A stretch of DNA of 45,012 nt from Pseudomonadota bacterium (GTDB lineage: Bacteria; Myxococcota_A; Bradymonadia; UBA4248), in contig JAFRYG010000017.1 of NCBI GenBank assembly GCA_017441205.1, forward strand, positions 1 to 45,012, read 5' to 3'. A model generated the notes under the pieces. It did not search any database. It was not told where the DNA came from and was given only the letters and a program-made list of their open reading frames with translations. The position numbers and the translations under genes are program-made. Below, one piece after another: positions 1 through 8,711 of the stretch (position 1 is its first letter; every line of letters starts with the position of its first letter).

Positions 1-105
1 CCAAAAACACTCTTTTCATAACCCTTGTTATCATTATTAATTTAAGATAATTTATTGGCAACTGGATATTCAAAAGATATTTGAATTGCTTTTTTGCTTC
101 AACTA

Positions 106-324
106 TCATAAAGACGCTCCATATAAATCTTTGTAAAACTCATCAATATCTTCATCAATTGCCTTAAATAAAGTATCCATATCAACAGTAGCATGACTGT
201 CTAATATTTGTTTTAACTTTGCGCCAACCCTATTAGGGTCTGCTTGCTCATTAATCGAATGTTTTTCAACATTAGCATATTTAATTTGTTCAGTCTTATC
301 TATTTGTTTTTTCAGCTTAGCCAT
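106..324 (-). CDS. Small hypothetical protein (72 aa) downstream of the restriction-modification operon
   Basis: I do not recognise this protein. It is a charged, Lys-, Asp- and Glu-rich 72-residue protein without signal peptide or membrane segment; the C-terminal half is acidic (DIDEFYKDLYG). The start at 324 is chosen because GAGGTG sits just upstream of that ATG; the longer reading frame to 420 has no comparable ribosome site and an unrelated N-terminus. It lies on the same strand as the specificity and methylase genes, 127 bases beyond the end of the specificity gene, so it may be the last gene of that operon or an independent gene. A role as an accessory or control protein of the system is only a guess from position. 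The first 105 bases of the window hold no gene I can support. Confidence 0.55.
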   Translation of the reverse strand: MAKLKKQIDKTEQIKYANVEKHSINEQADPNRVGAKLKQILDSHATVDMDTLFKAIDEDIDEFYKDLYGASL

Positions 325-451
325 AACGCACCTCGTATGACAGGCAGGACGATCCCTGCTTCTGGAATTTAGCAGAGAGTTCGTGCCAGTCAAGAAAAAA
401 GTGGCGACATTAGCCGCCACTATGGGTAGATAGAAATATAATCACGATTCA

Positions 452-1924
452 CTATTTTGCATAAATTACTTCTTTATCAATGATCCTCAACGCCTGTTGC
501 TCCATTTTGTATGCCTCATAGCGTTTCTCATTGGCTTCAAGTGCAAGCTCATTGATTTGTCTCTGAACATCCTCGTTTTTCAGAAGCGGGAACGGAATAC
601 TGCTCACATGGGTATCGTCGATTTCATCCACGACAGAACCATATGTATAGTGAGTAATCAACGGATACCCATACTCCGAAGCAAGGAAAATGCTCAGATA
701 ACCAGCGATATTCTTACTTGCGGGAACAACGCGAATAATGTGATCGGACGGAATCCAATGTTCCCAGTGCTTAGGAACAAGAGCAACTTTTCCAATGGTA
801 CCACTTCTTGTTATCAGAATAGTATTCTGTTCAACTTCAAGTTTCTCCATTAAGGCTTTATGCTTCGTTCTTGAAAGATACTTCTTCCCAGATGGATTTA
901 GTTCATAAAGCTGCTTACCACCAATAAGCACGCTGCCATATCCTTCTTCGACATACACTCTTGCAAATCGCGTGGGAAGTATCACATCCTTGCTTACACG
1001 GCTATCACCAACGGTAGTAACTTCCGCTGCGCGTTGTTTCATGTGTTCCACAATCGCATCAATAATAGGAACATGATACGACGCATCAACACGTCCTGAC
1101 ATATCACTCAGCTTCACATTGAACGTATCCACGCCAGCTTTTTTCTTATAAAGCGCAACGTCAAAATCCCTGATATCAGGAAACTTCAATTCCTTCACCA
1201 GTAACGCTGTTGCCTCATCAATCAATTCATTCGATGTATCGCGCAGTTCATAAGAGCCAACAATCAGATCATGAACTCGTTTCTTGATTGTTACTGGTGC
1301 ATCTGGAATGGGTACTGAAGCAAGATGTTCAGGTTCAATGTGCGTTATAACGGCACCATAACTATTCGTCAGAAGAATCTTGTTGCCAATCTTGCTCTTC
1401 AAATAGGTATAAATATATCCCGCATCTTCAGGATTATTCGCATCAATGCGAAGTAAATCATGGCTAAAAATCTGGTTATCCAAGGCCTTTGACACAAACG
1501 ACACTTTTCCTATAGTTCCTGAGCATGTCATTAGAACTTGTCCTGCATGAACGCGCAAACCATCAATATTCGTCTGCGTTTTAGGAGATATATAGCCGTC
1601 GGGGGTTGGATAAATGTCTGTAATCGAAGATGGCTGATAAATCGGAAGGTGTGATTTTTCAAGCCAGATTCGCTTAAACCGTCCACAAACAAATGAATTG
1701 GTAAGACCATCAGCACCACCAAGCATTATTACAGGATATTTGCCATGTTCAACGGTGGCACGCGCATATTTTGCTTCAACATCAAACACGCTGGCTTCCA
1801 AACGCTTTCCTCTGGAAATAACATCAGAAAGCGTCACCGTGCAGAACTTAACTGGTGATTCAGCCACTTCGACTTCTTGAATGACATCTTCTTGCAAGGA
1901 ATTTTCTACATTTCCGCTCACCAT
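452..1924 (-). CDS. hsdS: Restriction-modification specificity subunit (HsdS-like, two target-recognition domains)
   Basis: DNA sequence-recognition subunit that would dock on the neighbouring methylase-nuclease and choose its target. The 490-residue protein shows two tandem repeats of the HsdS fold: each half contains the SGTIGKV motif typical of type I target-recognition domains (around residues 130 and 375), followed by a conserved helical region. Two domains imply a bipartite target. The start at 1924 is preceded by AGGAGG seven bases upstream; the ATG overlaps the end of the upstream gene (ATGGTGA), a sign of translational coupling. Known type I and type IIB (BcgI-like) systems both use such a subunit. 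Which type this is depends on the partner; no separate HsdR translocase is visible nearby. Confidence 0.9.
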   Translation of the reverse strand: MVSGNVENSLQEDVIQEVEVAESPVKFCTVTLSDVISRGKRLEASVFDVEAKYARATVEHGKYPVIMLGGADGLTNSFVCGRFKRIWLEKSHLPIYQPSSITDIYPTPDGYISPKTQTNIDGLRVHAGQVLMTCSGTIGKVSFVSKALDNQIFSHDLLRIDANNPEDAGYIYTYLKSKIGNKILLTNSYGAVITHIEPEHLASVPIPDAPVTIKKRVHDLIVGSYELRDTSNELIDEATALLVKELKFPDIRDFDVALYKKKAGVDTFNVKLSDMSGRVDASYHVPIIDAIVEHMKQRAAEVTTVGDSRVSKDVILPTRFARVYVEEGYGSVLIGGKQLYELNPSGKKYLSRTKHKALMEKLEVEQNTILITRSGTIGKVALVPKHWEHWIPSDHIIRVVPASKNIAGYLSIFLASEYGYPLITHYTYGSVVDEIDDTHVSSIPFPLLKNEDVQRQINELALEANEKRYEAYKMEQQALRIIDKEVIYAK

Positions 1925-3939
1925 GACAATCCCTCCTGTGCTTTCCACTCAGCAAAGATTACAGGAACATCAGGCGTCTGGTCATCCTCGACCTTTATCT
2001 TCTGTTCATGAGCAACCGTTCTGGATACTTCTGCATTCTCGCCCATCACAAGAACATTATTCTTGTCAGAAACAAGAATCTCATTCCCTTCCTTATCGCG
2101 CTTAAACAAAGGATTGCCTCGCTTATCATGACCAATCTTTTCAACCATAGCCATGAAGATGTTATAATCAGCCATCTGTCCACTCTTTTCTTCAGTATCT
2201 TTTTGCGACTGAGTTTTCTTTTGAAGGAAGAGAACAGAGGTCTGCGTTCCGTTACGAGGCTGGAACGTATCCTGATGTAAGTCAATGCTTGCTACAATTC
2301 GGTGATTCTTAATCAACCATTCTCTGATATAACCGAGTCCAGGGGAACCAAGTATAGAATCAGGAAGAACAATTCCAAGACGCCCGCAAGGAACAAGGAA
2401 TTGAGTACAACGTTCAATAAACAGTATCTCTGGTGGAACTGAAGACTGAAGTTTCCTTGTCATTGTCCAAGTGCCAGTTTTCTTATCTTTCTCCCATATA
2501 TGAGCCAGTTCAAACTGTTCTAAAATGTTTTTATCTTTTATCGGAATCTTGCTGCCAAACGGCGGATTGGTAACAATCACGTCGAAGAACTCTATCGACT
2601 TATGGTTCCTGATTGCAGACTTCTGAATACCAAGCGCTTCTGCAAGCCGTGTTCTGAACTCATCGCTCCACTCATGAGGCGGAAGCAGTGAATTTGTCTG
2701 AAGAATATTGCCGCTACCGTCATTATTCATGACCATGTTCATCTTCGTAGCTTTTACAAGGTCAGGATTTATATCAAAGCCGAAGAAATATGTGCCAGCA
2801 ACTTCTGAGATTTTTTCCTGATATGCTCTAATCGTATCAGCATTCCAATCTTTCTTTGGTACTCCAAGTTCAGCAACAAAACTCTTTTCAATCTGGTCAA
2901 TAACGTGTGTCATAGCGGTCACAACAAAACCGCCCGTGCCACAAGAAGTATCTGCCACACGTTCATTGATCTTCGGGTTAATCATCTCTACGGTCATCTT
3001 CATGACATTACGGGGAGTAAAAAACTCGCCTCGATCACCACGTAGATTAGCCCCGACAATCTCTTCATAGGCTTTGCCTTTGATATCAATGTTCGTGTTT
3101 AGCAGACTATACCGCTGTAGCTCACTAACAATATAAGCAAGGCTACGTGGCGTTAGCTTAATTTCATCATTGGCATCAAAAATCTTTCCATGACGCTTCT
3201 TCACACGTTGGAAAATCTTCGATATACGTTTTTGGACAGTCAACTGCCCATCTGGATTAGAACGCTCTTCAGAAGTTGTATAGAACTCCAACGGATTTGG
3301 AATATTCCTTTCATCCTCAATCTTGCAGAAAATAACTTTCAGCAATTCAAAGAACGCAGGCTGTTTCTGCATTCCATCATTCACATAAATATGATTGTGA
3401 CATGTCTTAAAGACAAACAGCAGGTTATCATCTGAAGCATTCTTCAGGCTCTTTCTGGAAGGACGGTTCACATCGTCCAAGTCGCCATCTGCTGAAGGAA
3501 TATCATTGTATTCAATGAATCCGATATTACCTGCTTCATCGAAAGTCTTGCGGAACACGAACTTCTGAATACTGTTTGTCCACATTCCCCATTCACAGTT
3601 TGGGCAGATAGACATATAAGACTGTAGTTGTCCGATGCCGTCCTTTGCATTACGAGCATCAACAGTCTCTTTCTTGCATTCAATAATTAGTTTGACATTT
3701 CCTTGCGTATGCTCCGCAACATTACGTTCCCATATAGCAATATCTGCTCTTGGTTTTCTGGAACCTACTTGTAGTGTATATTCGATCTGAATCTGATTTG
3801 GTCTGTATTTGTGTTCATTTACAAGACGCTTTTCTATTGTTTGTCGAACATACTCTTCTGGGGTATCATTTCGGAACTTTCCATCTATGTAGTCACATAT
3901 TTTTCCATCAGGTATTACGATTATTTTTTGGTCTGCCAT
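1918..3939 (-). CDS. Nuclease-N6-adenine methyltransferase fusion, BcgI-like or type I-like
   Basis: Large subunit of a restriction-modification system, 673 residues. The N-terminal 120 residues resemble the HsdR N-terminal nuclease fold: Asp66 in RADIAIW, then Glu87-Cys-Lys89 in IIECKK and a QLQSY segment form a PD-(D/E)xK pattern. The rest is an HsdM-type N6-adenine methylase with the SAM-binding motif DTSCGTGGF (330-338) and catalytic NPPF (458-461). The start at 3939 follows GGAG; the in-frame ATG at 3963 lacks a good site. A nuclease and methylase in one chain plus a separate specificity subunit is the BcgI-type (type IIB) architecture. Alternatively the N-domain is a non-cutting relic in an orphan type I methylase, because no HsdR gene is seen in the window to the right; the left side is cut off. 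Confidence 0.88.
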   Translation of the reverse strand: MADQKIIVIPDGKICDYIDGKFRNDTPEEYVRQTIEKRLVNEHKYRPNQIQIEYTLQVGSRKPRADIAIWERNVAEHTQGNVKLIIECKKETVDARNAKDGIGQLQSYMSICPNCEWGMWTNSIQKFVFRKTFDEAGNIGFIEYNDIPSADGDLDDVNRPSRKSLKNASDDNLLFVFKTCHNHIYVNDGMQKQPAFFELLKVIFCKIEDERNIPNPLEFYTTSEERSNPDGQLTVQKRISKIFQRVKKRHGKIFDANDEIKLTPRSLAYIVSELQRYSLLNTNIDIKGKAYEEIVGANLRGDRGEFFTPRNVMKMTVEMINPKINERVADTSCGTGGFVVTAMTHVIDQIEKSFVAELGVPKKDWNADTIRAYQEKISEVAGTYFFGFDINPDLVKATKMNMVMNNDGSGNILQTNSLLPPHEWSDEFRTRLAEALGIQKSAIRNHKSIEFFDVIVTNPPFGSKIPIKDKNILEQFELAHIWEKDKKTGTWTMTRKLQSSVPPEILFIERCTQFLVPCGRLGIVLPDSILGSPGLGYIREWLIKNHRIVASIDLHQDTFQPRNGTQTSVLFLQKKTQSQKDTEEKSGQMADYNIFMAMVEKIGHDKRGNPLFKRDKEGNEILVSDKNNVLVMGENAEVSRTVAHEQKIKVEDDQTPDVPVIFAEWKAQEGLSW

Positions 3940-4021
3940 ATCTATCTCCAATTCAGAAAACAAAAATATGTTGGAGAATTAGATATATTGTGCTTGACAG
4001 ACGTAAATTTAGTTATTAGGA

Positions 4022-4046
4022 CTTGCCTTGCCTTGCCTTGCCTTGC
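4022..4046. repeat. Five tandem copies of CTTGC upstream of the restriction-modification operon
   Basis: Five perfect head-to-tail copies of a 5-bp unit (GCAAG on the gene strand), 82-107 bases upstream of the methylase start. Pentanucleotide repeats of this kind change copy number by slipped-strand mispairing and switch genes on and off in many bacteria; restriction-modification genes are common targets. Here the repeat is outside the coding region, so it could only act on promoter spacing or leader structure. Confidence 0.8.
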
Positions 4047-4250
4047 CGCCATAAGTGTACCTCATTATAGGTCATGTGTCAACAATTATGTAGGTAAAAG
4101 CCCTACATCCACGTAATAATTTTATCAAATAAAACCGTCATTTTTCAACACAAATCAGCTTGATTTCAGCACATTCTTAGCTACACTCCAAATAACGTCC
4201 ATCATGTGCATGGACTAAGCCAGTAACGACACTGACTATCGGAGAAAATC

Positions 4251-5415
4251 ATGATTAGCACCTCTAGCATCAATACACTGATAGAGTTGTTCCATAACCT
4301 GCCTCAGTCTGAACAGCTCGCTTTCATCTCCAAAGTGCTGACCAACAGCAGCCAAACAACAAAGACAATCCAGCCTGAATCGCAATCGCCTGACAATCTG
4401 CGATTTAAAGACGGTGTTTTCTGTTCTCATTGTGGAGATACACACATCATTAAGCGTGGACTCACAAACACAGGCAAACAACGATACCTGTGCAAAGGAT
4501 GTCACAAGACGTTCACTGCCACTACTATTGTTCTGGACATGGTTTATAACACCGCAATCGGAGAGCAAAGCTGACAGTGGGGCATGCCCCACTGTCAAAC
4601 AGAATAGTGTTGTTATCTATGTCCGTAACAATAACACCACACTCGAATACACAAAGAAAGCACTGCACGTCTGGTTTAAATACATGGAGTGTGTTGCAAA
4701 CCATTTCTCTATCCGTAAATCAGCTCAAATTTGTAGCATTTCCGTTCCAACATTATTCTTTTGGAGACACAAAATCCTAGATGTGCTTAATCGTAATCTG
4801 TCACTGGATAAAACCAAGTTAAACGGCATTGTCGAAGCTGATGAAACATATTTCCATCTCTCGTTCAAAGGCAATCGTAAACTTAGCCTGTTCACAGACA
4901 GGAAGCCTCATAAGCGCGGAAATTCAATATCCAAAAGAGGATTGAGCTATGAGCAAGAGTGCGTGCCATGTGCTGTCTCAACCAAGGGTAAAGGATTGTC
5001 AAGGGTAGGAAAACTTGGTTCTGGAAATCTGTCGGCATTGTCTATTCTTTTCGGAAACAAAATAGAAGCAGGTTCTGTTCTGTGTTCGGACAAACTGTCC
5101 GCTTACGTTCAATTCTGCGAGCGTTTTCACCTTGTGCATAACAACTCTGGATTGAAACACATTGAGAAGTTGCTAAGTGTACATAGCCCACATATACAGC
5201 ATATAAACGCCTATCACTCAACAATGAAACGCTTTATGCGTCCGTTCAATGGCGTTGCCACTAAATATCTGAATAACTATCTGATATGGTTTAATGATAA
5301 CAGAATTGCAGGTTATCATTTCAAAGATTTCATTGTTGACAGAATATTCAGCATAGAGCATCGCGACAACAGAGATGAAATTTCTTTTAGAAACCCTGTA
5401 CCAGTTGTCGCATAG
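4251..5415 (+). pseudogene. IS1595-family (ISXO2-like) transposase, interrupted
   Basis: Transposase gene broken in two frames. The first part (4251-4526, after GGAG upstream of the ATG) encodes the N-terminal helical region and a zinc ribbon, CSHCGD...CKGCHKTFTATT. The second part (frame resuming at 4633) encodes the DDE catalytic domain: VEADETYF, then CSDKLSAYVQF, then NAYHSTMKRFMRPFNG, which fits the Asp-Asp-His/Asn pattern of IS1595 enzymes. Joining residue TT at 4526 directly to NTTLEYTKK at 4633 restores the normal family alignment, so the gene was intact before a 106-bp insertion (106 = 1 modulo 3, hence the frame change). The gene is therefore presumably inactive unless the insertion is removed. 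Confidence 0.85.
4527..4632. repeat. 106-bp inverted-repeat element inserted in the transposase gene (MITE-like)
   Basis: The segment begins ATTGTT..GGACAT and ends ATGTCC..AACAAT, and its centre is a perfect 26-bp palindrome at 4572-4597 (arms TGACAGTGGGGCA). The two arms match over most of their outer 26 bases as well, but the left arm is 10 bases longer. Its limits coincide with the point where the transposase reading frame is lost and regained. No target-site duplication is clear. A non-autonomous miniature element is the simplest reading. Confidence 0.65.
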
Positions 5416-5593
5416 AATATATCAGGTATGCTGATGGCTTGTGTAGTATGTATTCAATGATACTAGTTGTATATGGGTATAATGTATCCAGACTTTTCTA
5501 TGTGAGTGGTATATAAATATAAGAGAAAGTATAAGAAGAGTGGACATACGTAGTTATGTGTAAACACAGATGTCACACCTAACCACATAACCT

Positions 5594-5834
5594 GTTGCTA
5601 TATCCACGCTGGTTAAACAGAGCCTTATTTTTTACGACATTTTACGTCGGAAAGGGGGCAGTGTGCCAAGACCGTGCGTATTTTGGGTTGGACGGCGAGT
5701 CGGCGGGCGGGAAGGGACGAGAGGTAACCCTTGGTTACATGCAAGAATATTAAAACTACATTATACCACATGTAGGTCATGCTATAAACAGGACAGACAA
5801 TGGCCATTTTCCATGGCCTAATAATATCAGGACC
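5594..5834 (+). repeat. Dispersed structured repeat, copy 1
   Basis: First of four related intergenic copies. Shared blocks are the TTTTTTACGAC...GTCGG hairpin, AAAGGGGGCAGTGTGCC, GGCGAGTCGGCGGG, the palindrome GGTAACCCTTGGTTAC, an AT-rich block with CTACATTATACCACATGTA, and a closing GGCCATTTTCCATGGCC hairpin. It fills the middle of the gene-free stretch 5416-6028, between the insertion sequence and the next lipoprotein gene. The rest of that stretch (5416-5593, 5835-6010) shows no gene I can support. Confidence 0.75.
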
Positions 5835-6028
5835 GAATGAACCTGTGATTAGAGATCGACAATCACATAAAAAGTACGTAAAATCATATCTGGTTGTTTA
5901 GATGGAGGTGTGCGATTGCCCATTTGATCAAAAAATGGGTCAGAGAGGAAGCGTTTGCCCAAATGGCTCTTTGTTCAGACATTCCCTGCTTTTGAAGCCG
6001 TTGCTATCCAAATTCGGAGTGAGAAATC

Positions 6029-8374
6029 ATGTCAAATTGCGCCAAAAAACGTCTTTCGTGGATAATGTGGCTGTGTTTACTGAGTGCAGCAGGCTGCTCA
6101 GAAGAATCCTCCCCGAGCAACACCCCTAAGGATTTGCCCTGCGACTGCACCTCTGGGGAAAATTGCAGCACAAGTGAATTGGAATCATGTACCAACCAGC
6201 CTCCCACTGACAAGCACTGTCCCAAAGCATGCCCGGAGACATGCGATGAATCAGGGAAATGCCCGGCAAATCCAGAATGTCCTGATGATTGCCCGGAGAC
6301 ATGCGATGAATCAGGTAAATGTCCGGCAAATCCAGAATGTCCTGATGATTGCCCAGAGACATGTGATGAATCAGGGAAATGCCCGGCAAATCCAGAATGT
6401 CCTGATGATTGCCCGGAGACATGTGATGAATCAGGTAAATGTCCGGCAAATCCAGAATGTCCTGATGATTGCCCGGAAACATGTGATGAATCAGGGAAAT
6501 GTCCGGCAAATCCAGAATGTCCTGATGATTGCCCGGAGACATGCGATGAATCAGGGAATTGCCCGGAAAATCCAGAATGTCCTGATGAATGCCCGGAGAC
6601 ATGCGATGAATCAGGGAAATGCCCGGCAAATCCAGAATGTCCTGATGAATGCCCGAACACATGCGATGAATCAGGGAAATGCCCGTGTCCCGAAACCTGC
6701 AAAACAAGCTGCAACGATAATGGCGTCTGTCAATGCCCGGCATCATGCAAGGATTCATGCGATGCAAAAGGGGAATGTGTTGTCATGTGCGGCGATGAAA
6801 TCGTCCAAAAAATCTATTTTTCCTATACGGAACTCGACATACTTGCTCCCGGTTCGACGGCACGCTCAATAGCAGACATGACCGTTTATATCCAAACCGA
6901 CAAAAAAACTTACAACATGGAGACTGCTCCCTGTAAATCTGACATCGTCCTGTCGATCGACGACGAATCTATTGCGACGGTAGCACAGAACACGACGACA
7001 CCTAAGAATGCAAGATTTACAGCCGTCAAGACAGGTAAAACCAGAAGTACGGCAAGTCTGAAAGGGCATCCGGAAATGAAAGGCACCATTACCATCCGTG
7101 TCTTGAACCTGGATCGGCTGCACGAATCAATCTCTTATAAAGATGAATCCAATAAGTATATTCATTTATATAAAAAGCCTCTGAAATTAATTGCCAAAAA
7201 CCAGGTATCACAGGGATTTGATTTTTATACAACCGATTTTATGTATTTTACGCAATTACCGGAAATAGACGTCACTAAAACCAAGGACGGAAAAATTGAG
7301 TATAGCCATACCCAACTCGATATTTTCCAAAATGATTATAAAAAGAATTCTGCATCCATGAAATTCCCTGCATCAGGCCATGGTCAGAATTTGATTGCAG
7401 AACATATCGGCGAAAAAGATTATCTCTGGTTTGCAAGTTACGGAACACTCGAATGCACAGACAACAATACCAAATGTACGGATGGCTATAAACGATCACA
7501 GACGATTGCCCGCGTAGATTGGGATATAAGCAACCCAAATCAACTCATTTATCCATCAGATATTAAGGATCATTACTATCTTTCAGACAAGAGCGGCGAA
7601 TCATTTTTCCATAGTTTTGAGCCTGCCATTGATGTGAAAAATAATACTTTTTCATTCAGGGCTACCTATGACAAAGACCACCGAACCTATGTCAAGACCT
7701 ATCATCTTTCCGATGTAAAGAAGCTTGGAACGTCAACAGTCAAGCTTCAGCGACCAATTCAATGGATCAATAAAAACAACGAATTCATAACAGGTTATAC
7801 CCCGACGATTACCGTCAAGGACTTCTCGACATTAAAACCGATACACGAATTTGACAAGAAGCGGATTGCCATACAGGGCATGGAGCTGGAGAATAGTCTT
7901 ATTTATACCGTCGGGGATGCACGTGCACTGCTAAAGACGCTCGAAGGCAATGACAAGCAATACGAATATAGATCGGAAATTTCTATTTATATTTATACGT
8001 ATGGTGGAAAATCGGTTGGCGGTGCAATGCCATTCCACTACGACAAACTGGAGAATGGCAATGAGTATATCTATCATTTAACAACGGTAGACAACCCTGT
8101 TAAAAATCTGAAAAAAGCGACTGTCGACTGTAAAAACGAAACAAGTGGAAAGTGTTCCGGTTACTATATGGACAATACCAAGCTCGATGGTTTGCTCAAT
8201 TTTACAGAAAATGGCATCCAATATAAGCACAATGGCTATGTCGAGGCTGAGGGTATTCGCGTCATGGATGGCAAGCTCTACATCAGTGCGACCGTAAAAT
8301 ATAATTATATTGAGAGCGGTAAAAAGCAGATGGTTCGAAGACAGGCCATTTTGGTCTACGATCTTCTCCGCTGA
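6029..8374 (+). CDS. Cys-rich repeat lipoprotein with Ig-like and predicted beta-propeller domains
   Basis: Predicted surface or periplasmic lipoprotein of 781 residues. A signal peptide ends in the lipobox SAAGC (Cys23). Residues about 67-220 are seven near-identical 20-residue units of the form CPDDCPETCDESGKCPANPE, followed by degenerate CPETC/CPASC units. Residues about 255-360 resemble a bacterial Ig-like (Big2) domain. The remainder contains SQGFDFYTTDFMYFTQ and GHGQ...YLWFASYGT, which recall the beta-propeller of TagC or phage-P68-type receptor-binding proteins; this is a tentative likeness. GGAG lies nine bases before the ATG. The protein is not similar to a known enzyme; a role in adhesion or surface display is inference. 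Two bulged-G hairpins follow three bases after the stop. Confidence 0.85.
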   Translation: MSNCAKKRLSWIMWLCLLSAAGCSEESSPSNTPKDLPCDCTSGENCSTSELESCTNQPPTDKHCPKACPETCDESGKCPANPECPDDCPETCDESGKCPANPECPDDCPETCDESGKCPANPECPDDCPETCDESGKCPANPECPDDCPETCDESGKCPANPECPDDCPETCDESGNCPENPECPDECPETCDESGKCPANPECPDECPNTCDESGKCPCPETCKTSCNDNGVCQCPASCKDSCDAKGECVVMCGDEIVQKIYFSYTELDILAPGSTARSIADMTVYIQTDKKTYNMETAPCKSDIVLSIDDESIATVAQNTTTPKNARFTAVKTGKTRSTASLKGHPEMKGTITIRVLNLDRLHESISYKDESNKYIHLYKKPLKLIAKNQVSQGFDFYTTDFMYFTQLPEIDVTKTKDGKIEYSHTQLDIFQNDYKKNSASMKFPASGHGQNLIAEHIGEKDYLWFASYGTLECTDNNTKCTDGYKRSQTIARVDWDISNPNQLIYPSDIKDHYYLSDKSGESFFHSFEPAIDVKNNTFSFRATYDKDHRTYVKTYHLSDVKKLGTSTVKLQRPIQWINKNNEFITGYTPTITVKDFSTLKPIHEFDKKRIAIQGMELENSLIYTVGDARALLKTLEGNDKQYEYRSEISIYIYTYGGKSVGGAMPFHYDKLENGNEYIYHLTTVDNPVKNLKKATVDCKNETSGKCSGYYMDNTKLDGLLNFTENGIQYKHNGYVEAEGIRVMDGKLYISATVKYNYIESGKKQMVRRQAILVYDLLR
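6230..6685 (+). repeat. 60-bp tandem repeat inside the lipoprotein gene
   Basis: Seven full 60-bp units plus a partial one, in frame with the protein. Differences between units are few and mostly synonymous (for example TGC/TGT, GGG/GGT), so copy number probably varies by recombination or slippage. Confidence 0.9.
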
Positions 8375-8376
8375 TG

Positions 8377-8448
8377 ATTCGTGCGTATTGGCCAAAGGCC
8401 AATAGCACGAATGGCATGCCGTATTGGCCAAAGGCCAATAGGCTTGCC
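8377..8448 (+). repeat. Two bulged-G double-stem hairpins after the lipoprotein gene
   Basis: Hairpin one: ATTCGTGC / GCACGAAT outer stem, unpaired G, inner stem TATTGGCC / GGCCAATA with loop AAA (8377-8412). Hairpin two directly follows with the same inner stem but outer stem GGCATGCC / GGCTTGCC (8413-8448). They lie between two convergent genes, immediately after a stop codon, where they could end or stabilise transcripts. No T-run follows. Confidence 0.8.
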
Positions 8449-8481
8449 TCATCCATAATTCATATCTCGCTCAGCTGAAGT

Positions 8482-8711
8482 GTTGTATATGCCAGGCCCA
8501 TCGGGATGCTTTTTTTACTCGGATGAGATGCGGAAAGGGAGCAGTGTGCCAAGACCGTACGTATTTTGGGGTGTACAGCGAGTCGGCGTGTGGGAAGACC
8601 GAGAGGTAACCCTGGTTACCTGCAAGAATCGTAGGACTATATTATATATTATATTTTTATTTAAACAGGATAGATAAAGTCCATTTTTCATGGCCTAACA
8701 ATAACAGGACC
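8482..8711 (+). repeat. Dispersed structured repeat, copy 2
   Basis: Shares ATGCCAGG..CATCGGGATGCTTTTTTTAC with copies 3 and 4, and AAAGGGAGCAGTGTGCC, GCGAGTCGGCG, GGTAACCCTGGTTACC and the closing CATGGCCTAA.AATA.CAGGACC with copy 1. Its end reaches the stop codon of the phosphatase gene on the other strand. It occupies most of the gene-free stretch 8375-8710. Confidence 0.75.

Larger units (their letters stand above)
4069..5593 (+). mobile_element. IS1595-family insertion sequence, ends uncertain
   Basis: The extent is a proposal. An element carrying an IS1595-type transposase gene needs inverted ends; AGGTCATGTG at 4069-4078 and CACATAACCT at 5584-5593 match as inverted repeats at 9 of 10 positions and bracket the gene. 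I see no convincing flanking target duplication, so either end could be wrong. The stretch 4079-4250 before the gene has no other ORF I can support. Confidence 0.3.

Noticed and set aside
4527..4632. Insert considered as an integron attC site
   Set aside because: The ends lack the conserved attC core sequences and no integrase or cassette is near; a miniature element fits better.
5902..6129. 75-codon plus-strand frame overlapping the start of the Cys-repeat lipoprotein
   Set aside because: The overlapping gene has a clear signal peptide, lipobox and ribosome site; this frame has no supporting feature.
6230..6685. Regular 60-bp repeats considered as a CRISPR array
   Set aside because: Units are contiguous with no variable spacers and encode protein repeats in frame.
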